A stretch of DNA of 64,000 nt from Bacillus pumilus (GTDB taxonomy: Bacteria > Bacillota > Bacilli > Bacillales > Bacillaceae): assembly GCA_001938995.1 (NCBI GenBank), contig MKZN01000002.1:248001-312000 (forward strand), read 5' to 3'. Positions 27,413 through 37,871 of this stretch are shown in pieces. The notes below the pieces were generated by a model. It saw nothing but the letters and a program-made list of their open reading frames with translations. It searched no databases and was not told the origin of the DNA. The stretch's first letter is position 1, and each line of letters begins with the position of its first letter. A program made the translations under genes and the position numbers.

Positions 27413-28753
27413 TTACATAAATGGTAATTTAAAGCCTTTTTTCTTTCCTTTAGACATGTTGGTCATTTGCTTCATCATCTTTTTCATTTCGTCAAATTGC
27501 TTTAAAAGGCGATTGACTTCCTGGACAGATGTTCCGCTTCCTTTTGCAATCCGTTTTCTGCGGCTTGCATTGATGACCTCTGGCTGCTCTTTTTCCTTGG
27601 TTGTCATTGATTTAATGATCGCTTCGATATGATTGAGCTGCTTTTCATCCACCTGGACGTTTTTGAGCCCTTTCATTTTACCGGCTCCCGGCATCATTTG
27701 GATCAATTCATCAAGTGGACCCATATTACGGACTTGGCCAAGCTGCTCAAGGAAATCATCGAGCGTGAAGCTCATTGTCCGCATTTTTTGTTCAAGCTCT
27801 TTTGCCTTATCTTGGTCAACGTTTGCCTGTGCTTTTTCAATGAGTGTCAGCACATCTCCCATGCCAAGAATTCTTGATGCCATCCGCTCTGGATGGAAGG
27901 ATTCAAGGGCATCAAGCTTTTCTCCTAGTGCAGCGAATTTAATCGGCGTATTTGTGACAGCTCGAATAGAAAGTGCCGCACCGCCTCGTGTATCACCGTC
28001 TAGTTTTGTTAGAACAACACCTGTCAAACCAAGCTGCTCGTTAAAGCTTTTCGCTACATTGACAGCATCTTGACCTGTCATTGAGTCAACAACAAGGAAA
28101 ATTTCGTCTGGATTTGCTACTTCTTTTACTTTTTCAAGCTCATCCATCAATTCGTGATCGATATGAAGACGTCCTGCTGTATCTAAAATGACATAATCAT
28201 AATGTTCTTCTTTTGCTTTTTCAATTGCCTGTTTGGCAATTTCAACAGGGCTTACTTGATCGCCTAATGAGAACACCGGCATATCAAGCTGTTTCCCAAG
28301 TGTTTGAAGCTGCTGAATCGCAGCTGGTCTGTAAATATCCGCAGCCACCATCATCGGCTGACGATTATGTTTTTTGCGAAGTAAATTGGCAAGCTTTCCA
28401 GTTGTGGTCGTTTTACCTGCCCCTTGAAGACCAACCATCATGATGACTGTTGGAGATTTTTTCGCCACAGCGATTTTACTCTCTTCCCCACCCATTAATT
28501 CAGTGAGTTCTTCTTTTACAACTTTAATGACCTGTTGTCCGGGGGTAAGGCTTTTCATAACCTCTTGCCCAACTGCTCGCTCGCTTACCTTTTTCACAAA
28601 GTCTTTGACCACTTTAAAATTGACGTCAGCTTCAAGAAGGGCAAGGCGTACCTCGCGCATCATTTCTTTTACATCTTGCTCTGACACTTTTCCTTTGCCG
28701 CGGATTTTTGAAATCGTCTGCTGCAGTCGGTCGGCTAATCCTTCAAATGCCAT
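27413..28753 (-). CDS. ffh: Signal recognition particle GTPase Ffh
   Basis: 446 residues. The NG GTPase domain has GLQGAGKTTTTGKLA (about 107-121), DTAGRLHIDHELMDEL and TKLDGDTRGGAAL. The Met-rich M domain binds SRP RNA and signal peptides (MMPGAGKMKGL, SGTSVQEVNRLLKQFDEMKK, several Met repeats). It directs membrane proteins to FtsY. It is 13 nt after ylxM and under the same promoter. Confidence 0.99.
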   Translation of the reverse strand: MAFEGLADRLQQTISKIRGKGKVSEQDVKEMMREVRLALLEADVNFKVVKDFVKKVSERAVGQEVMKSLTPGQQVIKVVKEELTELMGGEESKIAVAKKSPTVIMMVGLQGAGKTTTTGKLANLLRKKHNRQPMMVAADIYRPAAIQQLQTLGKQLDMPVFSLGDQVSPVEIAKQAIEKAKEEHYDYVILDTAGRLHIDHELMDELEKVKEVANPDEIFLVVDSMTGQDAVNVAKSFNEQLGLTGVVLTKLDGDTRGGAALSIRAVTNTPIKFAALGEKLDALESFHPERMASRILGMGDVLTLIEKAQANVDQDKAKELEQKMRTMSFTLDDFLEQLGQVRNMGPLDELIQMMPGAGKMKGLKNVQVDEKQLNHIEAIIKSMTTKEKEQPEVINASRRKRIAKGSGTSVQEVNRLLKQFDEMKKMMKQMTNMSKGKKKGFKLPFM

Positions 28754-28766
28754 ACTGTGCCGCCTC

Positions 28767-29099
28767 CTAATCTAATTTCTCAAGCGATTCAATTAAAGCT
28801 TCTGCTTCATCTTTTTTACCGGAATCAGCTAAAAGCTCTCTCATTTTTCCGAGAATGTCTTTACGCTCTTTAAATTTCTTAAACAAGAGCAGCTTTTCTT
28901 CATATTGTTCAAGCATCGCTTCAGTCCGTTTAATATTATCATAAACAGCCTGTCTTGATACTTCATATTCATCCGCAATTTCACCGAGGGAAAAATCGTC
29001 TAGGTAGTAAAGCGACATGTAGCTCTTTTGCTTTGCGGTCAACAACGATTGATAGAAGTCAAACAAATAGTTCATTCTCGTTGTTTTTTCAAGCGTCAT
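28767..29099 (-). CDS. ylxM: YlxM, SRP-associated helix-turn-helix protein
   Basis: 110 residues from [16 protein letters not shown], as in B. subtilis. A sigma-70 region 4-like helix-turn-helix spans about 20-65 ([20 protein letters not shown]). The family is almost always next to ffh and has been reported to bind and stimulate Ffh in streptococci. ATG at 29099 follows AAAGGGGAGAG. A longer in-frame start has no ribosome site. Promoter at 29144-29172. Confidence 0.95.
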   Translation of the reverse strand: MTLEKTTRMNYLFDFYQSLLTAKQKSYMSLYYLDDFSLGEIADEYEVSRQAVYDNIKRTEAMLEQYEEKLLLFKKFKERKDILGKMRELLADSGKKDEAEALIESLEKLD

Positions 29100-29143
29100 G
29101 GGCTCTCTCCCCTTTGTTAAGTTCATTCCCTTTACATCAACTA

Positions 29144-29172
29144 AGTTTACACGGTTCTGATCTACGTGTCAA
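29144..29172 (-). promoter_or_regulatory. SigA promoter of ylxM-ffh
   Basis: Minus strand TTGACA (perfect), 17-nt spacer, TAAACT, located in the ftsY-ylxM gap and 45 nt from the ylxM ATG. Confidence 0.72.
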
Positions 29173-29206
29173 GTTTTTATCTTGTCAGTTCATCATATGC
29201 GTATGA

Positions 29207-29238
29207 ATTAAAAAATGCCAGCAATTCAGCTGGCATTT
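29207..29238 (-). terminator. Rho-independent terminator after ftsY
   Basis: 10-bp perfect stem (29213-29222 with 29229-29238, 6-nt loop), followed on the minus strand by TTAATTC. It begins two nt past the ftsY stop. Confidence 0.82.
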
Positions 29239-29240
29239 GA

Positions 29241-30227
29241 TTAGTCTTGGTTATCAATGACATCTGAGAATAAACCGTACACATACGATTCAGCATCGAA
29301 TTGCTGAAGATCGTCGATTTTCTCACCTAAACCGACAAGTTTCACAGGAATGTTCAGCTCATTACGAATGGCTAGGACAATTCCGCCTTTTGCGGTGCCG
29401 TCAAGTTTTGTTAAGGCGATCCCCGTCACATTTGTTGCTTTAGAAAATTCTTTTGCTTGTGCCATAGCGTTTTGACCCGTTGTTGCATCAAGTGCTAGGA
29501 GGACTTCGTGCGGAGCATCTGGAATTTCCTTCTCAATCACTCTTTTGACCTTTTCCAGCTCTTTCATCAGGTTGACTTTGTTTTGAAGCCTTCCTGCTGT
29601 ATCGCAAATGAGGACGTCGGCATTTTTCGCTTTGGCTGATTGAACGGCATCATAGATCACAGCCGCTGGATCAGAACCTGCCGTCTGTTTGACAACAGGG
29701 ACACCAGAGCGCTCTCCCCATACTTCAAGTTGCTCAATGGCGCCAGCACGGAATGTATCACCTGCTGCTAAAATGACGGATTTTCCTTCATTTTTCAACT
29801 TATGCGCTAGCTTACCGATTGTGGTCGTTTTCCCAACACCATTTACGCCTACTAACAAAATGACATTTAAGCGTCCATCTTGTAGATTCAGCTCGGAGAT
29901 TTGTTCCTCTCCGCTATGATAGATGTCGACAAGCTTTTCAGAGATGACGGATTGCACTTCGCTTGGATCTTGAATATTTCTAAGCTTCACTTCTTTTTTC
30001 AGCTCTTCAATTAGCTCCAAGACGGTTGTGAAACCAACATCAGCACCGATTAATACTTCCTCTAGTTCTTCAAAAAAGTCTTCATCCACCTTACGATAAC
30101 GAGAAATCAATTCATTTACTCTCCCTTGGAATGAATTTCTCGTTTTTTCAAGCCCATCTTTAAACTTTTCTGATACTGTATCTGTTTGCTGCGTAAATTT
30201 TTCCTTTAATTTCTTAAAAAAGCTCAT
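29241..30227 (-). CDS. ftsY: Signal recognition particle receptor FtsY
   Basis: 328 residues. The NG domain has LVGVNGVGKTTTIGKLA (G1), AAGDTFRAGAIEQL (G2), CDTAGRLQNKVNLM (G3) and LTKLDGTAKGG. A short charged N-terminus (about 1-30) serves in membrane binding. FtsY receives Ffh-ribosome complexes at the membrane. It lies 19 nt after smc in the rnc-smc-ftsY order. In B. subtilis ylqB follows it; here it does not. Confidence 0.98.
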   Translation of the reverse strand: MSFFKKLKEKFTQQTDTVSEKFKDGLEKTRNSFQGRVNELISRYRKVDEDFFEELEEVLIGADVGFTTVLELIEELKKEVKLRNIQDPSEVQSVISEKLVDIYHSGEEQISELNLQDGRLNVILLVGVNGVGKTTTIGKLAHKLKNEGKSVILAAGDTFRAGAIEQLEVWGERSGVPVVKQTAGSDPAAVIYDAVQSAKAKNADVLICDTAGRLQNKVNLMKELEKVKRVIEKEIPDAPHEVLLALDATTGQNAMAQAKEFSKATNVTGIALTKLDGTAKGGIVLAIRNELNIPVKLVGLGEKIDDLQQFDAESYVYGLFSDVIDNQD

Positions 30228-30246
30228 TAGTTCAAACCTCCTTTAG

Positions 30247-33200
30247 TTACTGGACAAGCTCTTTTGTCTCTTCTAATTTGACAGAGACAAGTTTGGATAC
30301 ACCTGATTCTTGCATCGTGATACCGTAAAGAACATCAGCTTCTTCCATTGTTCCTTTTCGGTGGGTGATGACAATGAACTGCGTTTCCTTGCTGTATTTC
30401 TTTAAGTATTGAGCGAAACGGAACACATTGGCTTCATCAAGTGCCGCTTCTACCTCGTCCAACACACAGAATGGGACAGGTCTGACTTTTAAAATAGAGA
30501 ACAGTAAAGCAATCGCAGTCAAAGCTCTCTCTCCGCCTGAAAGCAAACTTAGGTTTTGCAATTTTTTACCCGGGGGCTGCGCAACAATATCAACGCCAGA
30601 GTTGAGCAAATCGTTTGGATCGGTCAACTTGAGGTCTGCTTTTCCTCCGCCGAATAATGCCTGGAAAACAGATTCAAAGTGTATGCGAATTTGAGAGAAA
30701 GTATCAGAGAAACGTTTTGTCATTTCTAGATCCATTTCATCGATCACTTGGAATAATGTATTTTTCGCTTCGGTCAGATCATTTCGTTGTTCTGTTAAGA
30801 ACAGGTAACGTTCATTCACTCGTTCATATTCATCGATACTGCCTAAGTTCACAGTTCCAAGTTCTTCAATCGCAAGTTTGATGAGCTTCACTCGTTTTCT
30901 CGCTTCATCTGGCGTTAAGGTCAGATGATACATTTCTTTTGCTCCCTCAAACGAAAGCGCATATTCTTCGTTCAGATAAGCTATTAGGTTATCGAGTTCC
31001 ACTTCCATTCGGCCAAGCTTGATCTCTTCATCTTTTAAGCTTGTCGTAAGCTGTTTATACAGACGCTTTTGTTCTTTGACTTCTCGTTCAGCAAATTCCA
31101 ATGACTCCGAGAGGGCTAAACGCTGTTTGCGCCGCTCGGAAATAAGTGCTGTTGTTTTATGTTTATTTTGCTGTTTCTCCTTAGCAGCTTCTTCAAGTTG
31201 TTCTGCCCCGCTAGAACTAGAGGTCAATTCACTTGTTAAAAGAGACAGGTCTTCTTTTGTTTCAATCAGCGTTTTTTCAGCTTCTTCTAATTCAGCTGTT
31301 AAATGAGACAGCTTCTCTTGTTCATTCGCAAAAGATTGCTCTTTTTTTGCAAGTGAGATCTTCAATTCTGTCAGTGCGGCGGAAATGGCTTCTTTCGTTG
31401 AACTTTGCGTTTGTTTGCGCTTTGTCAATGTGTCTATTTCTTGATCAAGAGATGTTAGTTTTTCACCTATGGATCCTTCAAGTGTTAGCTGCTCTTTGTC
31501 CTTTTCTTCAAGTTCAGTTGAGCGATGCTGCAATTCTTCTTTTTCTTGATCGTACAACTCTAGATGGGAGTTGATGTTTTTTTCCGCTACTTGTAATTCG
31601 TACAGTTTGCCTTTGACGTCTTGTTGCTGTTCTCTTAGTGTTTCACCATGCTCACGCAACTCTTGTAATCGCGTCTGGGCTTGTGCAATTAATTGTTTTG
31701 TTTCTTTTGTTTCTTTTTCAAGAATTGTCGTCTTATCTTCCATTTCGACGAGCTGTTTAGTCAATGTTTCGATCTCTCGATTCCTTGAGAGGAGAGAATT
31801 GTTCTTTTTCTTCACTCCGCCTCCAGTCATCGAACCACCTGGGTTCACGACATCCCCATCAAGGGTCACGATACGATAGCGATGTCCGAGCATTTTCGCC
31901 AGCTCATTGGCGCCTTTTAGGTCTCTGACAATGAGGACTGTTCCAAGCAAATTCTGAATGACCTTTTGATATTTTACGTCAAAGGAAACAAGATCACTCG
32001 CTACGCCGATAAATGATTCATGATGACCTGCTGTTTGAACATCTCGGAACTGAATGGATCGTTCCTTGATCACGTTCATTGGCAAAAAGGTGGCACGTCC
32101 AAAGGAATGCTGCTTTAAGTAACCAATCGCTTGACGGGCTGCTGCTTCATTTTCGGTAACAACGTGCTGCGTCGCTGCCCCTAGTGCTATCTCAATGGCT
32201 GTCTCGTGCTGCTGATTTGTTTGAATGAGTTCTGCAATCGCTCCATGAATACCACCTAGTCGATCCTTTGCCTTTAAGACCTCTTTCACTCCTTGGAAAA
32301 AGCCTGCGAAGTCTTCTTGCATCGATTCGAGCATCTCTTTTTTTGATTTCGCTTGTTGTACATATTGATAAGCTTGGTAAAGAGCAGTTTCTTTTTTCTC
32401 GTATTGGCGATTCATTTGCTCAAGCTTCTGCTCTGCTTCTCTAAAACGCTTCACCTGTGCTAGGATCTCTTCTTCTATGTGCGAAAGCTGATGCTCTACT
32501 TCTGTTTTCTTGTCTTTGACAGCGACCCGTTCTTCGATATGCTTCTGGTTATTTTGCGTCAGGCGCTCTAGCTGCACAGCCGCTTGGCGCTGCTGTTCTT
32601 CTAATAATTTGCGTTCATTGCGGATAGACGCCTGTTCATTTAATAGATCAAAATAATCGCTCTTTAGCTGTTCTATTTGACCTTCCACATCTTCACTATG
32701 CAGAGAAAGCTGATGCTGACTTGTTTTGACTTCATCTTTTAGCTGCTTTACTTCTCTTTGGAGGCTGTCTCGTTTGGTTTTCTGCTGCACAATCTTTTCG
32801 TGTAACGAGGCTTGCTTTTCGGTTAGCCGGACAAGCGTGTCTTCCAATTGCCCTTGGTTGGCCGCCGCATTTTTTTTTCGTTCTTTTAGTACCTCTTTTT
32901 TCCCTTCAAGCTTTTCTAATTCTTCACTTGTGAAAAGCAAGACTTCTTGCAGGTCTTGAATCGATTCATCCAGCGCTTCTATTCGGTCTCTTGTCTCTTC
33001 AATTTTTGCTTCTTTTGCTTGGATGTCGGTTGATTGCTTCATTTCATCTTGTTTGAGGCGTTCGACAGTTTCGCCATGTGTTGTCCACTTTTCGTGTAAC
33101 TCTTCAATATCATGGACGGTCAAAGCAATCTCTACGTGTTCTAGTTCCTCTTTCTTTTGCAAATAATCCTTTGCGATCGACGCCTGCATTTTTAAAGGTT

Positions 33201-33807
33201 CCACTTGATCTTCTAGTTCATGTAAAATATCTTCCACCCGATTTAAGTTGTCTTGGGTTTCAAATAATTTATTCTCGGCTTTTTTCTTTCTTGTTTTATA
33301 TTTCAAGACACCTGCTGCTTCTTCAAAAATACTTCTTCTCTCTTCTGCCTTACTCGATAGAATTTCTTCTACCTTTCCTTGGCTGATAATGGAAAAGGCT
33401 TCTTTGCCGAGACCAGAGTCCATGAATAAGTCGATAATATCTTTTAATCGAACTGATTGATTGTTTATGAGAAATTCACTTTCTCCTGATCGATATACTC
33501 TTCTTGTCACACTGACCTCATGAAAATCGATCGGTAAAAAGTGATCTTCGTTATCTAGTGTTAAGGTCACTTCTGCCAAGTTAACTCTTTTTCTAGAGTC
33601 ACTTCCTGCAAAAATGATGTCTTCCATTTTTCCACCGCGGAGACTTTTGGCAGATTGCTCTCCAAGTACCCAGCGGATGGCATCGGTAATGTTACTTTTT
33701 CCGCTTCCATTTGGTCCAACGACAGCTGTGACACCTTTGACAAAGTCCACGGTTACTCGCTGTGCGAACGATTTGAATCCTATCACGTCTAAGCGTTTGA
33801 GGAACAT
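30247..33807 (-). CDS. smc: Chromosome condensation/segregation ATPase SMC
   Basis: 1186 residues, the same as B. subtilis. Parts in order: N-terminal ATPase with GPNGSGKSN (31-39), coiled coil (about 170-500), hinge (about 510-670, with IHGAIAELI and LVSFDVKYQKVIQNLLGT), returning coiled coil (about 680-1010), and C-terminal ATPase with signature LLSGGERALTAIALLFS and Walker B VLDEVEAALDEAN. With ScpA/ScpB it organises the origin region. AAGGAGGATC precedes the ATG. Confidence 0.99.
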   Translation of the reverse strand: MFLKRLDVIGFKSFAQRVTVDFVKGVTAVVGPNGSGKSNITDAIRWVLGEQSAKSLRGGKMEDIIFAGSDSRKRVNLAEVTLTLDNEDHFLPIDFHEVSVTRRVYRSGESEFLINNQSVRLKDIIDLFMDSGLGKEAFSIISQGKVEEILSSKAEERRSIFEEAAGVLKYKTRKKKAENKLFETQDNLNRVEDILHELEDQVEPLKMQASIAKDYLQKKEELEHVEIALTVHDIEELHEKWTTHGETVERLKQDEMKQSTDIQAKEAKIEETRDRIEALDESIQDLQEVLLFTSEELEKLEGKKEVLKERKKNAAANQGQLEDTLVRLTEKQASLHEKIVQQKTKRDSLQREVKQLKDEVKTSQHQLSLHSEDVEGQIEQLKSDYFDLLNEQASIRNERKLLEEQQRQAAVQLERLTQNNQKHIEERVAVKDKKTEVEHQLSHIEEEILAQVKRFREAEQKLEQMNRQYEKKETALYQAYQYVQQAKSKKEMLESMQEDFAGFFQGVKEVLKAKDRLGGIHGAIAELIQTNQQHETAIEIALGAATQHVVTENEAAARQAIGYLKQHSFGRATFLPMNVIKERSIQFRDVQTAGHHESFIGVASDLVSFDVKYQKVIQNLLGTVLIVRDLKGANELAKMLGHRYRIVTLDGDVVNPGGSMTGGGVKKKNNSLLSRNREIETLTKQLVEMEDKTTILEKETKETKQLIAQAQTRLQELREHGETLREQQQDVKGKLYELQVAEKNINSHLELYDQEKEELQHRSTELEEKDKEQLTLEGSIGEKLTSLDQEIDTLTKRKQTQSSTKEAISAALTELKISLAKKEQSFANEQEKLSHLTAELEEAEKTLIETKEDLSLLTSELTSSSSGAEQLEEAAKEKQQNKHKTTALISERRKQRLALSESLEFAEREVKEQKRLYKQLTTSLKDEEIKLGRMEVELDNLIAYLNEEYALSFEGAKEMYHLTLTPDEARKRVKLIKLAIEELGTVNLGSIDEYERVNERYLFLTEQRNDLTEAKNTLFQVIDEMDLEMTKRFSDTFSQIRIHFESVFQALFGGGKADLKLTDPNDLLNSGVDIVAQPPGKKLQNLSLLSGGERALTAIALLFSILKVRPVPFCVLDEVEAALDEANVFRFAQYLKKYSKETQFIVITHRKGTMEEADVLYGITMQESGVSKLVSVKLEETKELVQ

Positions 33808-33842
33808 GAGAGTGATCCTCCTTATGTATTTAAAGTACTATC

Positions 33843-33871
33843 ATTTTATCATATGAATCGTAAAAAAGATG
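33843..33871 (-). promoter_or_regulatory. Candidate extended -10 promoter of smc
   Basis: Minus strand TGATAAAAT (extended -10 TGN plus TAAAAT) with only a T-rich -35 region, 36 nt before the smc ATG. This is weak by-eye evidence. Confidence 0.35.
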
Positions 33872-33886
33872 ATGGAAAAGAGAGTG

Positions 33887-33914
33887 AAATCCCCCTAGTG
33901 AATCAGGGGGATTT
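33887..33914 (-). terminator. Hairpin after rnc without a T run
   Basis: 10-bp perfect stem AAATCCCCCT / AGGGGGATTT with an 8-nt loop, overlapping the rnc stop. The minus-strand tail is CACTCTCTTTTCC, so it may be a weak terminator or an RNA-stability element between rnc and smc. Confidence 0.45.
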
Positions 33915-34657
33915 TATTGGCTCATATGATGTTTCTGTAATTTAGCAAGCGCTTCCTGCGCAGCATGTTGTTCTGCTTCTTTTTTGGATCGACCATTGCC
34001 AACGCCGAGTACATCTCCTCGAAGTGATACATTTGCTTCAAATTCACGGTTATGTGCAGGTCCTTTTTCATGCAAGATTCGGTATTCTAGCACACCTTTC
34101 CCGTCTCGCTGAACAAATTCTTGAAGCTGGCTTTTAAAATCCATGACATGTGAGAATGCCCCGTCATTAATTTTCGGGTACACGAATGCTTCTAGGAATT
34201 TTTCGACAGGCGTCAGCCCTTGATCTAAATAAAGGGCGCCTATAAACGCCTCAAATACGTCAGCTAATAAAGCAGGGCGCTTTCTGCCGCCGGTCATTTC
34301 TTCCCCTTTTCCTAAAAGAACAAGGTCTCCAAACGAGAGTTGATGCGCAAGAGACACGAGTGACGGTTCACAAACGATCGCCGCTCTCAGTTTTGTTAAA
34401 TCACCTTCGCTCATCGCTGGATATTTTGCAAATAAGAATTGAGAGATGGTCAATTCTAAAACAGCATCTCCTAAAAATTCAAGTCTTTCATTGTCCTCGT
34501 ATGGTTTTTTTCGATGTTCATTCACATAAGAGGAGTGTGTAAAGGCTTGATATAGAAGTTTTTCATTTTTAAAGTGTACTGAAATGCGCTGCTGGAATTC
34601 TCTGAATTGCTCTAGTTTTTTGCTCTGTTTCTGTTTATCTTTATAGTTTTTTGGCAT
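33914..34657 (-). CDS. rnc: Ribonuclease III
   Basis: 247 residues. The catalytic domain has the signature [20 protein letters not shown] and the second acidic cluster [16 protein letters not shown]-terminal double-stranded RNA-binding domain (about 170-242) ends [17 protein letters not shown]. It processes rRNA, scRNA and toxin-antitoxin duplexes. CTGGAGG precedes the ATG. The 183-nt gap to acpP holds no gene. Confidence 0.98.
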   Translation of the reverse strand: MPKNYKDKQKQSKKLEQFREFQQRISVHFKNEKLLYQAFTHSSYVNEHRKKPYEDNERLEFLGDAVLELTISQFLFAKYPAMSEGDLTKLRAAIVCEPSLVSLAHQLSFGDLVLLGKGEEMTGGRKRPALLADVFEAFIGALYLDQGLTPVEKFLEAFVYPKINDGAFSHVMDFKSQLQEFVQRDGKGVLEYRILHEKGPAHNREFEANVSLRGDVLGVGNGRSKKEAEQHAAQEALAKLQKHHMSQ

Positions 34658-34796
34658 AGCAACCTCCAGGTAGGCTTAATCGCCTTTAAGGATACTGATT
34701 GTATGGAGTCTCTCTTTCTACATGCAGGGAAACATTGCTCCCAGCATCTGAAAAAGGCTGACATTTGATCAGCTGAATGTGTTGAAACTGACATAA

Positions 34797-34833
34797 ATTT
34801 TCAAAGTCCCGCCATAAAAGTAGACGGGACTTT
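34797..34833 (-). terminator. Terminator-like hairpin after acpP
   Basis: 9-bp stem AAAGTCCCG / CGGGACTTT with a 13-nt loop, 8 nt after the acpP stop. The tail GAAAATTTATG is only weakly T-rich. Confidence 0.55.
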
Positions 34834-34840
34834 GTTACGC

Positions 34841-35074
34841 TTATTGCTGGCTATTTATGTAGTTCACAGCGTCACCGACTGTTGCAATTTTTTCAGCATC
34901 TTCGTCAGAAATTTCCATGTCGAACTCATCTTCAAGTTCCATAACTAGCTCAACTACATCAAGGGAATCAGCGCCTAAATCTTCTTTAAATGAAGCTTCC
35001 ATTTTCACGTCAGCCTCATCAACGCCAAGGCGGTCTACAATAATTTTTGTTACACGCTCTAATACGTCTGCCAT
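34841..35074 (-). CDS. acpP: Acyl carrier protein
   Basis: 77 residues, acidic, with the phosphopantetheine attachment motif GADSLD (Ser37). It carries acyl chains for fatty-acid and phospholipid synthesis (FabD, FabG, PlsX in the same cluster). GGGGAGGTG precedes the ATG. The 80-nt gap to fabG contains a TATAAT at 35097-35102, but without a good -35. Confidence 0.99.
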
Positions 35075-35154
35075 TGCCTTTCACCTCCCCTCAAGTATTA
35101 TAGTTGATTCGTTTTTAAAAAACTAGAGAAAACATAACGAAATTTTGATATTTC

Positions 35155-35898
35155 TTAGGACATGACCATTCCGCCATCCACTTGGATGGTTTGGCCTGTA
35201 ATATAACCTGCTCCTTGTGAAGCCAAAAAGACAACGACGTTGCTAATATCTTCAGGTGCACCAAAGCGTGCGAGCGGGATTTGTTTCAGCATCTCTGTTT
35301 GTACATTCTCATCTAGCTTATCTGTCATATCTGTCGCGATGAAGCCTGGCGCTACCGCATTGACGGTAATATGACGGCTAGCGAGTTCTTTTGCAGTTGT
35401 TTTCGTTAAACCGATGACGCCAGCTTTTGCTGCCACATAGTTAGCTTGTCCAGGGTTTCCGCATACGCCGACAACTGATGCCACATTGATGATTCTGCCG
35501 CTGCGCTGTTTCATCATTTGGCGTGTCACTGCTTTTGTACAATGAAAGACACCCTTTAAGTTTATGTTAATGACATCATCCCATTCATGCTCTTTCATTC
35601 TCATGAGTAGGTTGTCTTTTGTAATTCCAGCATTATTCACGAGAATGTCGATAGAACCAAATGTATCAATGGCTTCTTTCATTAATGCCTGTACTTCTTC
35701 AGCATTAGAGACATCCGCTTTTACAGCAAAGGCCTTTTGACCAAGTGCTTTGATTTCATCAACCACTTCATTTGCTTTTGCTTCATTTCCTGAATAGTTC
35801 ACCACAACGTTTGCCCCGTTTTTCGCTAAATCGATCGCGATGGAACGTCCAATTCCGCGTGATGCACCTGTAACAACGGCTGTTTGATTTGTGAGCAT
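35155..35898 (-). CDS. fabG: 3-oxoacyl-[acyl-carrier-protein] reductase FabG
   Basis: 247 residues, a short-chain dehydrogenase: NADPH motif [12 protein letters not shown] (about 11-22), NNAGIT, and catalytic Ser (NVASVVG) with Tyr-Lys ([11 protein letters not shown]). The C-terminus [14 protein letters not shown] is typical. It reduces beta-ketoacyl-ACP. ATG at 35898 shares a base with the fabD stop (TGATG) and follows GGAGGAA; a TTG one codon earlier is unlikely. Confidence 0.98.
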   Translation of the reverse strand: MLTNQTAVVTGASRGIGRSIAIDLAKNGANVVVNYSGNEAKANEVVDEIKALGQKAFAVKADVSNAEEVQALMKEAIDTFGSIDILVNNAGITKDNLLMRMKEHEWDDVININLKGVFHCTKAVTRQMMKQRSGRIINVASVVGVCGNPGQANYVAAKAGVIGLTKTTAKELASRHITVNAVAPGFIATDMTDKLDENVQTEMLKQIPLARFGAPEDISNVVVFLASQGAGYITGQTIQVDGGMVMS

Positions 35899-36842
35899 CA
35901 AGATTCCTCCTTCAATGTTTGAATGGCAGCTTCAATCGTTTCTAGATCTGAAATGGCAATCGTGGTTAAGCGGCGATTGACCTTTTTCACAAGACCCGAA
36001 AGCACTTTACCAGGACCAATTTCAATAAATGTGGTCACACCTAAATCAATCAGGCGTTCCACACTTTCTTCAAAACGAACAGGAGAATATAATTGTTCGA
36101 TTAGTTTTGTCTCAATCTCTTCACGGGATGTGACGATGTCTGCTGTTACATTTGAAACAACAGGTATTTCAGCATCGTGAATAGCTAATTTTGATAGGAC
36201 GTCTGTGAATTTTTCAGCAGCTGGTTTCATTAAAGCTGAATGGAAAGGCCCACTTACTTCAAGGGCAATCGCACGTTTTGCGCCTTTTTCTTTGGCTTTT
36301 TCTGATGCCAGTTCTACCCCTTTTGCAGTTCCAGAGATCACGATTTGACCTGGGCAGTTTAAGTTAGCCAGTTCTACAAGATGACCGCTTTCTGTTACGT
36401 CTTTTGTTACGTCTAAAAGCGTTTGGTGATCTAGTCCAAGGATGGCTGCCATTGCGCCTTCTCCTGCCGGCACTGCTTCATTCATTAATTCGCCGCGCTG
36501 TCTCACTGCATATACGGCATCTTTAAAGGAAAGCGCACCTGCTGCTACGAGTGCTGTGTATTCACCAAGGCTGTGTCCTGCTGCAAAATCTGCTTTGATT
36601 CCACTCTCTTCGAATTTCTTTAAAATGGCGATACTTGTTGTTAAAAGGGCTGGTTGCGCATTATATGTAAGTGTTAATTCCGCGGCATCTCCCTCAAAAA
36701 TCATCGAAGATAGATCAATACCTAGCGTGTGATCGGCTTCTTCAAAAACGGCTTTAGAGGCCGCTTCTTGGTCAAATAAATCTTTACCCATACCAATCTT
36801 TTGAGAGCCTTGGCCAGGGAATAAAAACGCGATTTTACTCAT
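35898..36842 (-). CDS. fabD: Malonyl-CoA:ACP transacylase FabD
   Basis: 314 residues. [17 protein letters not shown] begins the fold, the nucleophile serine is in [14 protein letters not shown] (Ser near 90), and the catalytic His is in [10 protein letters not shown]. It moves malonyl groups from CoA to ACP. ATGGAGGTATAGC precedes the ATG; 15 nt after plsX. Confidence 0.98.
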   Translation of the reverse strand: MSKIAFLFPGQGSQKIGMGKDLFDQEAASKAVFEEADHTLGIDLSSMIFEGDAAELTLTYNAQPALLTTSIAILKKFEESGIKADFAAGHSLGEYTALVAAGALSFKDAVYAVRQRGELMNEAVPAGEGAMAAILGLDHQTLLDVTKDVTESGHLVELANLNCPGQIVISGTAKGVELASEKAKEKGAKRAIALEVSGPFHSALMKPAAEKFTDVLSKLAIHDAEIPVVSNVTADIVTSREEIETKLIEQLYSPVRFEESVERLIDLGVTTFIEIGPGKVLSGLVKKVNRRLTTIAISDLETIEAAIQTLKEES

Positions 36843-36857
36843 GCTGCTATACCTCCA

Positions 36858-37856
36858 TTAAGACTCATTCGTGTTTTCTTTTTGGACCTCTTGCTGAATG
36901 ATGGCTGACACGTCTTTTTCAACGATGTCGCGCGCCTGACGAATTGCATGGAAAATCGCATGTTCATCAGAGGAACCGTGCGCTTTAATGACAGGTGCTT
37001 TTAAACCAAATAAAGCAGCACCACCATATTCGGAGTAATCCATTTTCGCTTTCATTTGCATCAACTTCGGCTTCATCATGCCTGCTGCAATTTTCGCTGT
37101 AAAGCTTGATGTTAACGTTTCTTTTAGCATTTTGAAGACAGAAAGGGCTGTGCCTTCGATTGTTTTGAGGGCGATATTTCCAGTGAAACCATCTGTTACA
37201 ACGACATCAGCTACCCCTTCTAAAAGGTCACGGGCTTCCACATTTCCTACGAAATTTAGGTCCGATGCTTTTAATAATTCAAAGGTTTTCTTTGTTAAAT
37301 CATTGCCTTTTTTATCTTCGGTCCCGACATTTAAAAGTCCAACACGCGGTTGGCTCTTCGGGAAGACACGCTCTGCATAAATGGAGCCCATCATGGCATA
37401 TTGCACAAGGTGTTCAGGTTTTGCATCGACGTTTGCACCAACATCTAGTAATAGAAATCCACTTCCATCAAGTGTCGGTAAAGTTGGTGCGAGCGCTGGT
37501 CTGTCAATTCCATCGATTCTGCCAACGATGAACAGTCCAGCCGTCATAAGTGCTCCTGTATTTCCTGCCGAAATGCAGGCATCGGCTCTTCCTTCGGATA
37601 CTTCTTGTGCCATTTTCACCATAGATGATTCCTTTTTACGTCTCACTGCACGTACTGGCTCATCTGTCGGTTCAATGACTTCTTTTGCGTCTAATATCGT
37701 GATGCGTTCATCATTTGTTATGTATGGTTTGATTTTGTCTTCATCACCGACAAGGGTTATGTCGATATCCGAAAATGCCGCTAAGCTTTTTTGCACACCG
37801 TCAATAATGGCTTTAGGGGCATGATCTCCCCCCATTGCATCGACTGCAATTCTCAT
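36858..37856 (-). CDS. plsX: Phosphate acyltransferase PlsX
   Basis: 332 residues from [17 protein letters not shown]. Conserved stretches are [37 protein letters not shown] and [15 protein letters not shown]. It converts acyl-ACP to acyl-phosphate for PlsY, the first phospholipid step. An in-frame GTG four codons upstream coincides with the ribosome site AAAGGTG and is rejected. Confidence 0.97.
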   Translation of the reverse strand: MRIAVDAMGGDHAPKAIIDGVQKSLAAFSDIDITLVGDEDKIKPYITNDERITILDAKEVIEPTDEPVRAVRRKKESSMVKMAQEVSEGRADACISAGNTGALMTAGLFIVGRIDGIDRPALAPTLPTLDGSGFLLLDVGANVDAKPEHLVQYAMMGSIYAERVFPKSQPRVGLLNVGTEDKKGNDLTKKTFELLKASDLNFVGNVEARDLLEGVADVVVTDGFTGNIALKTIEGTALSVFKMLKETLTSSFTAKIAAGMMKPKLMQMKAKMDYSEYGGAALFGLKAPVIKAHGSSDEHAIFHAIRQARDIVEKDVSAIIQQEVQKENTNES

Positions 37857-37871
37857 GTTATGTGCCACCTT

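Noticed and set aside
35097-35102. Separate acpP promoter based on a perfect TATAAT
   Set aside because: No acceptable -35 box and the start would fall on the ribosome site; left unannotated though a weak promoter is possible.
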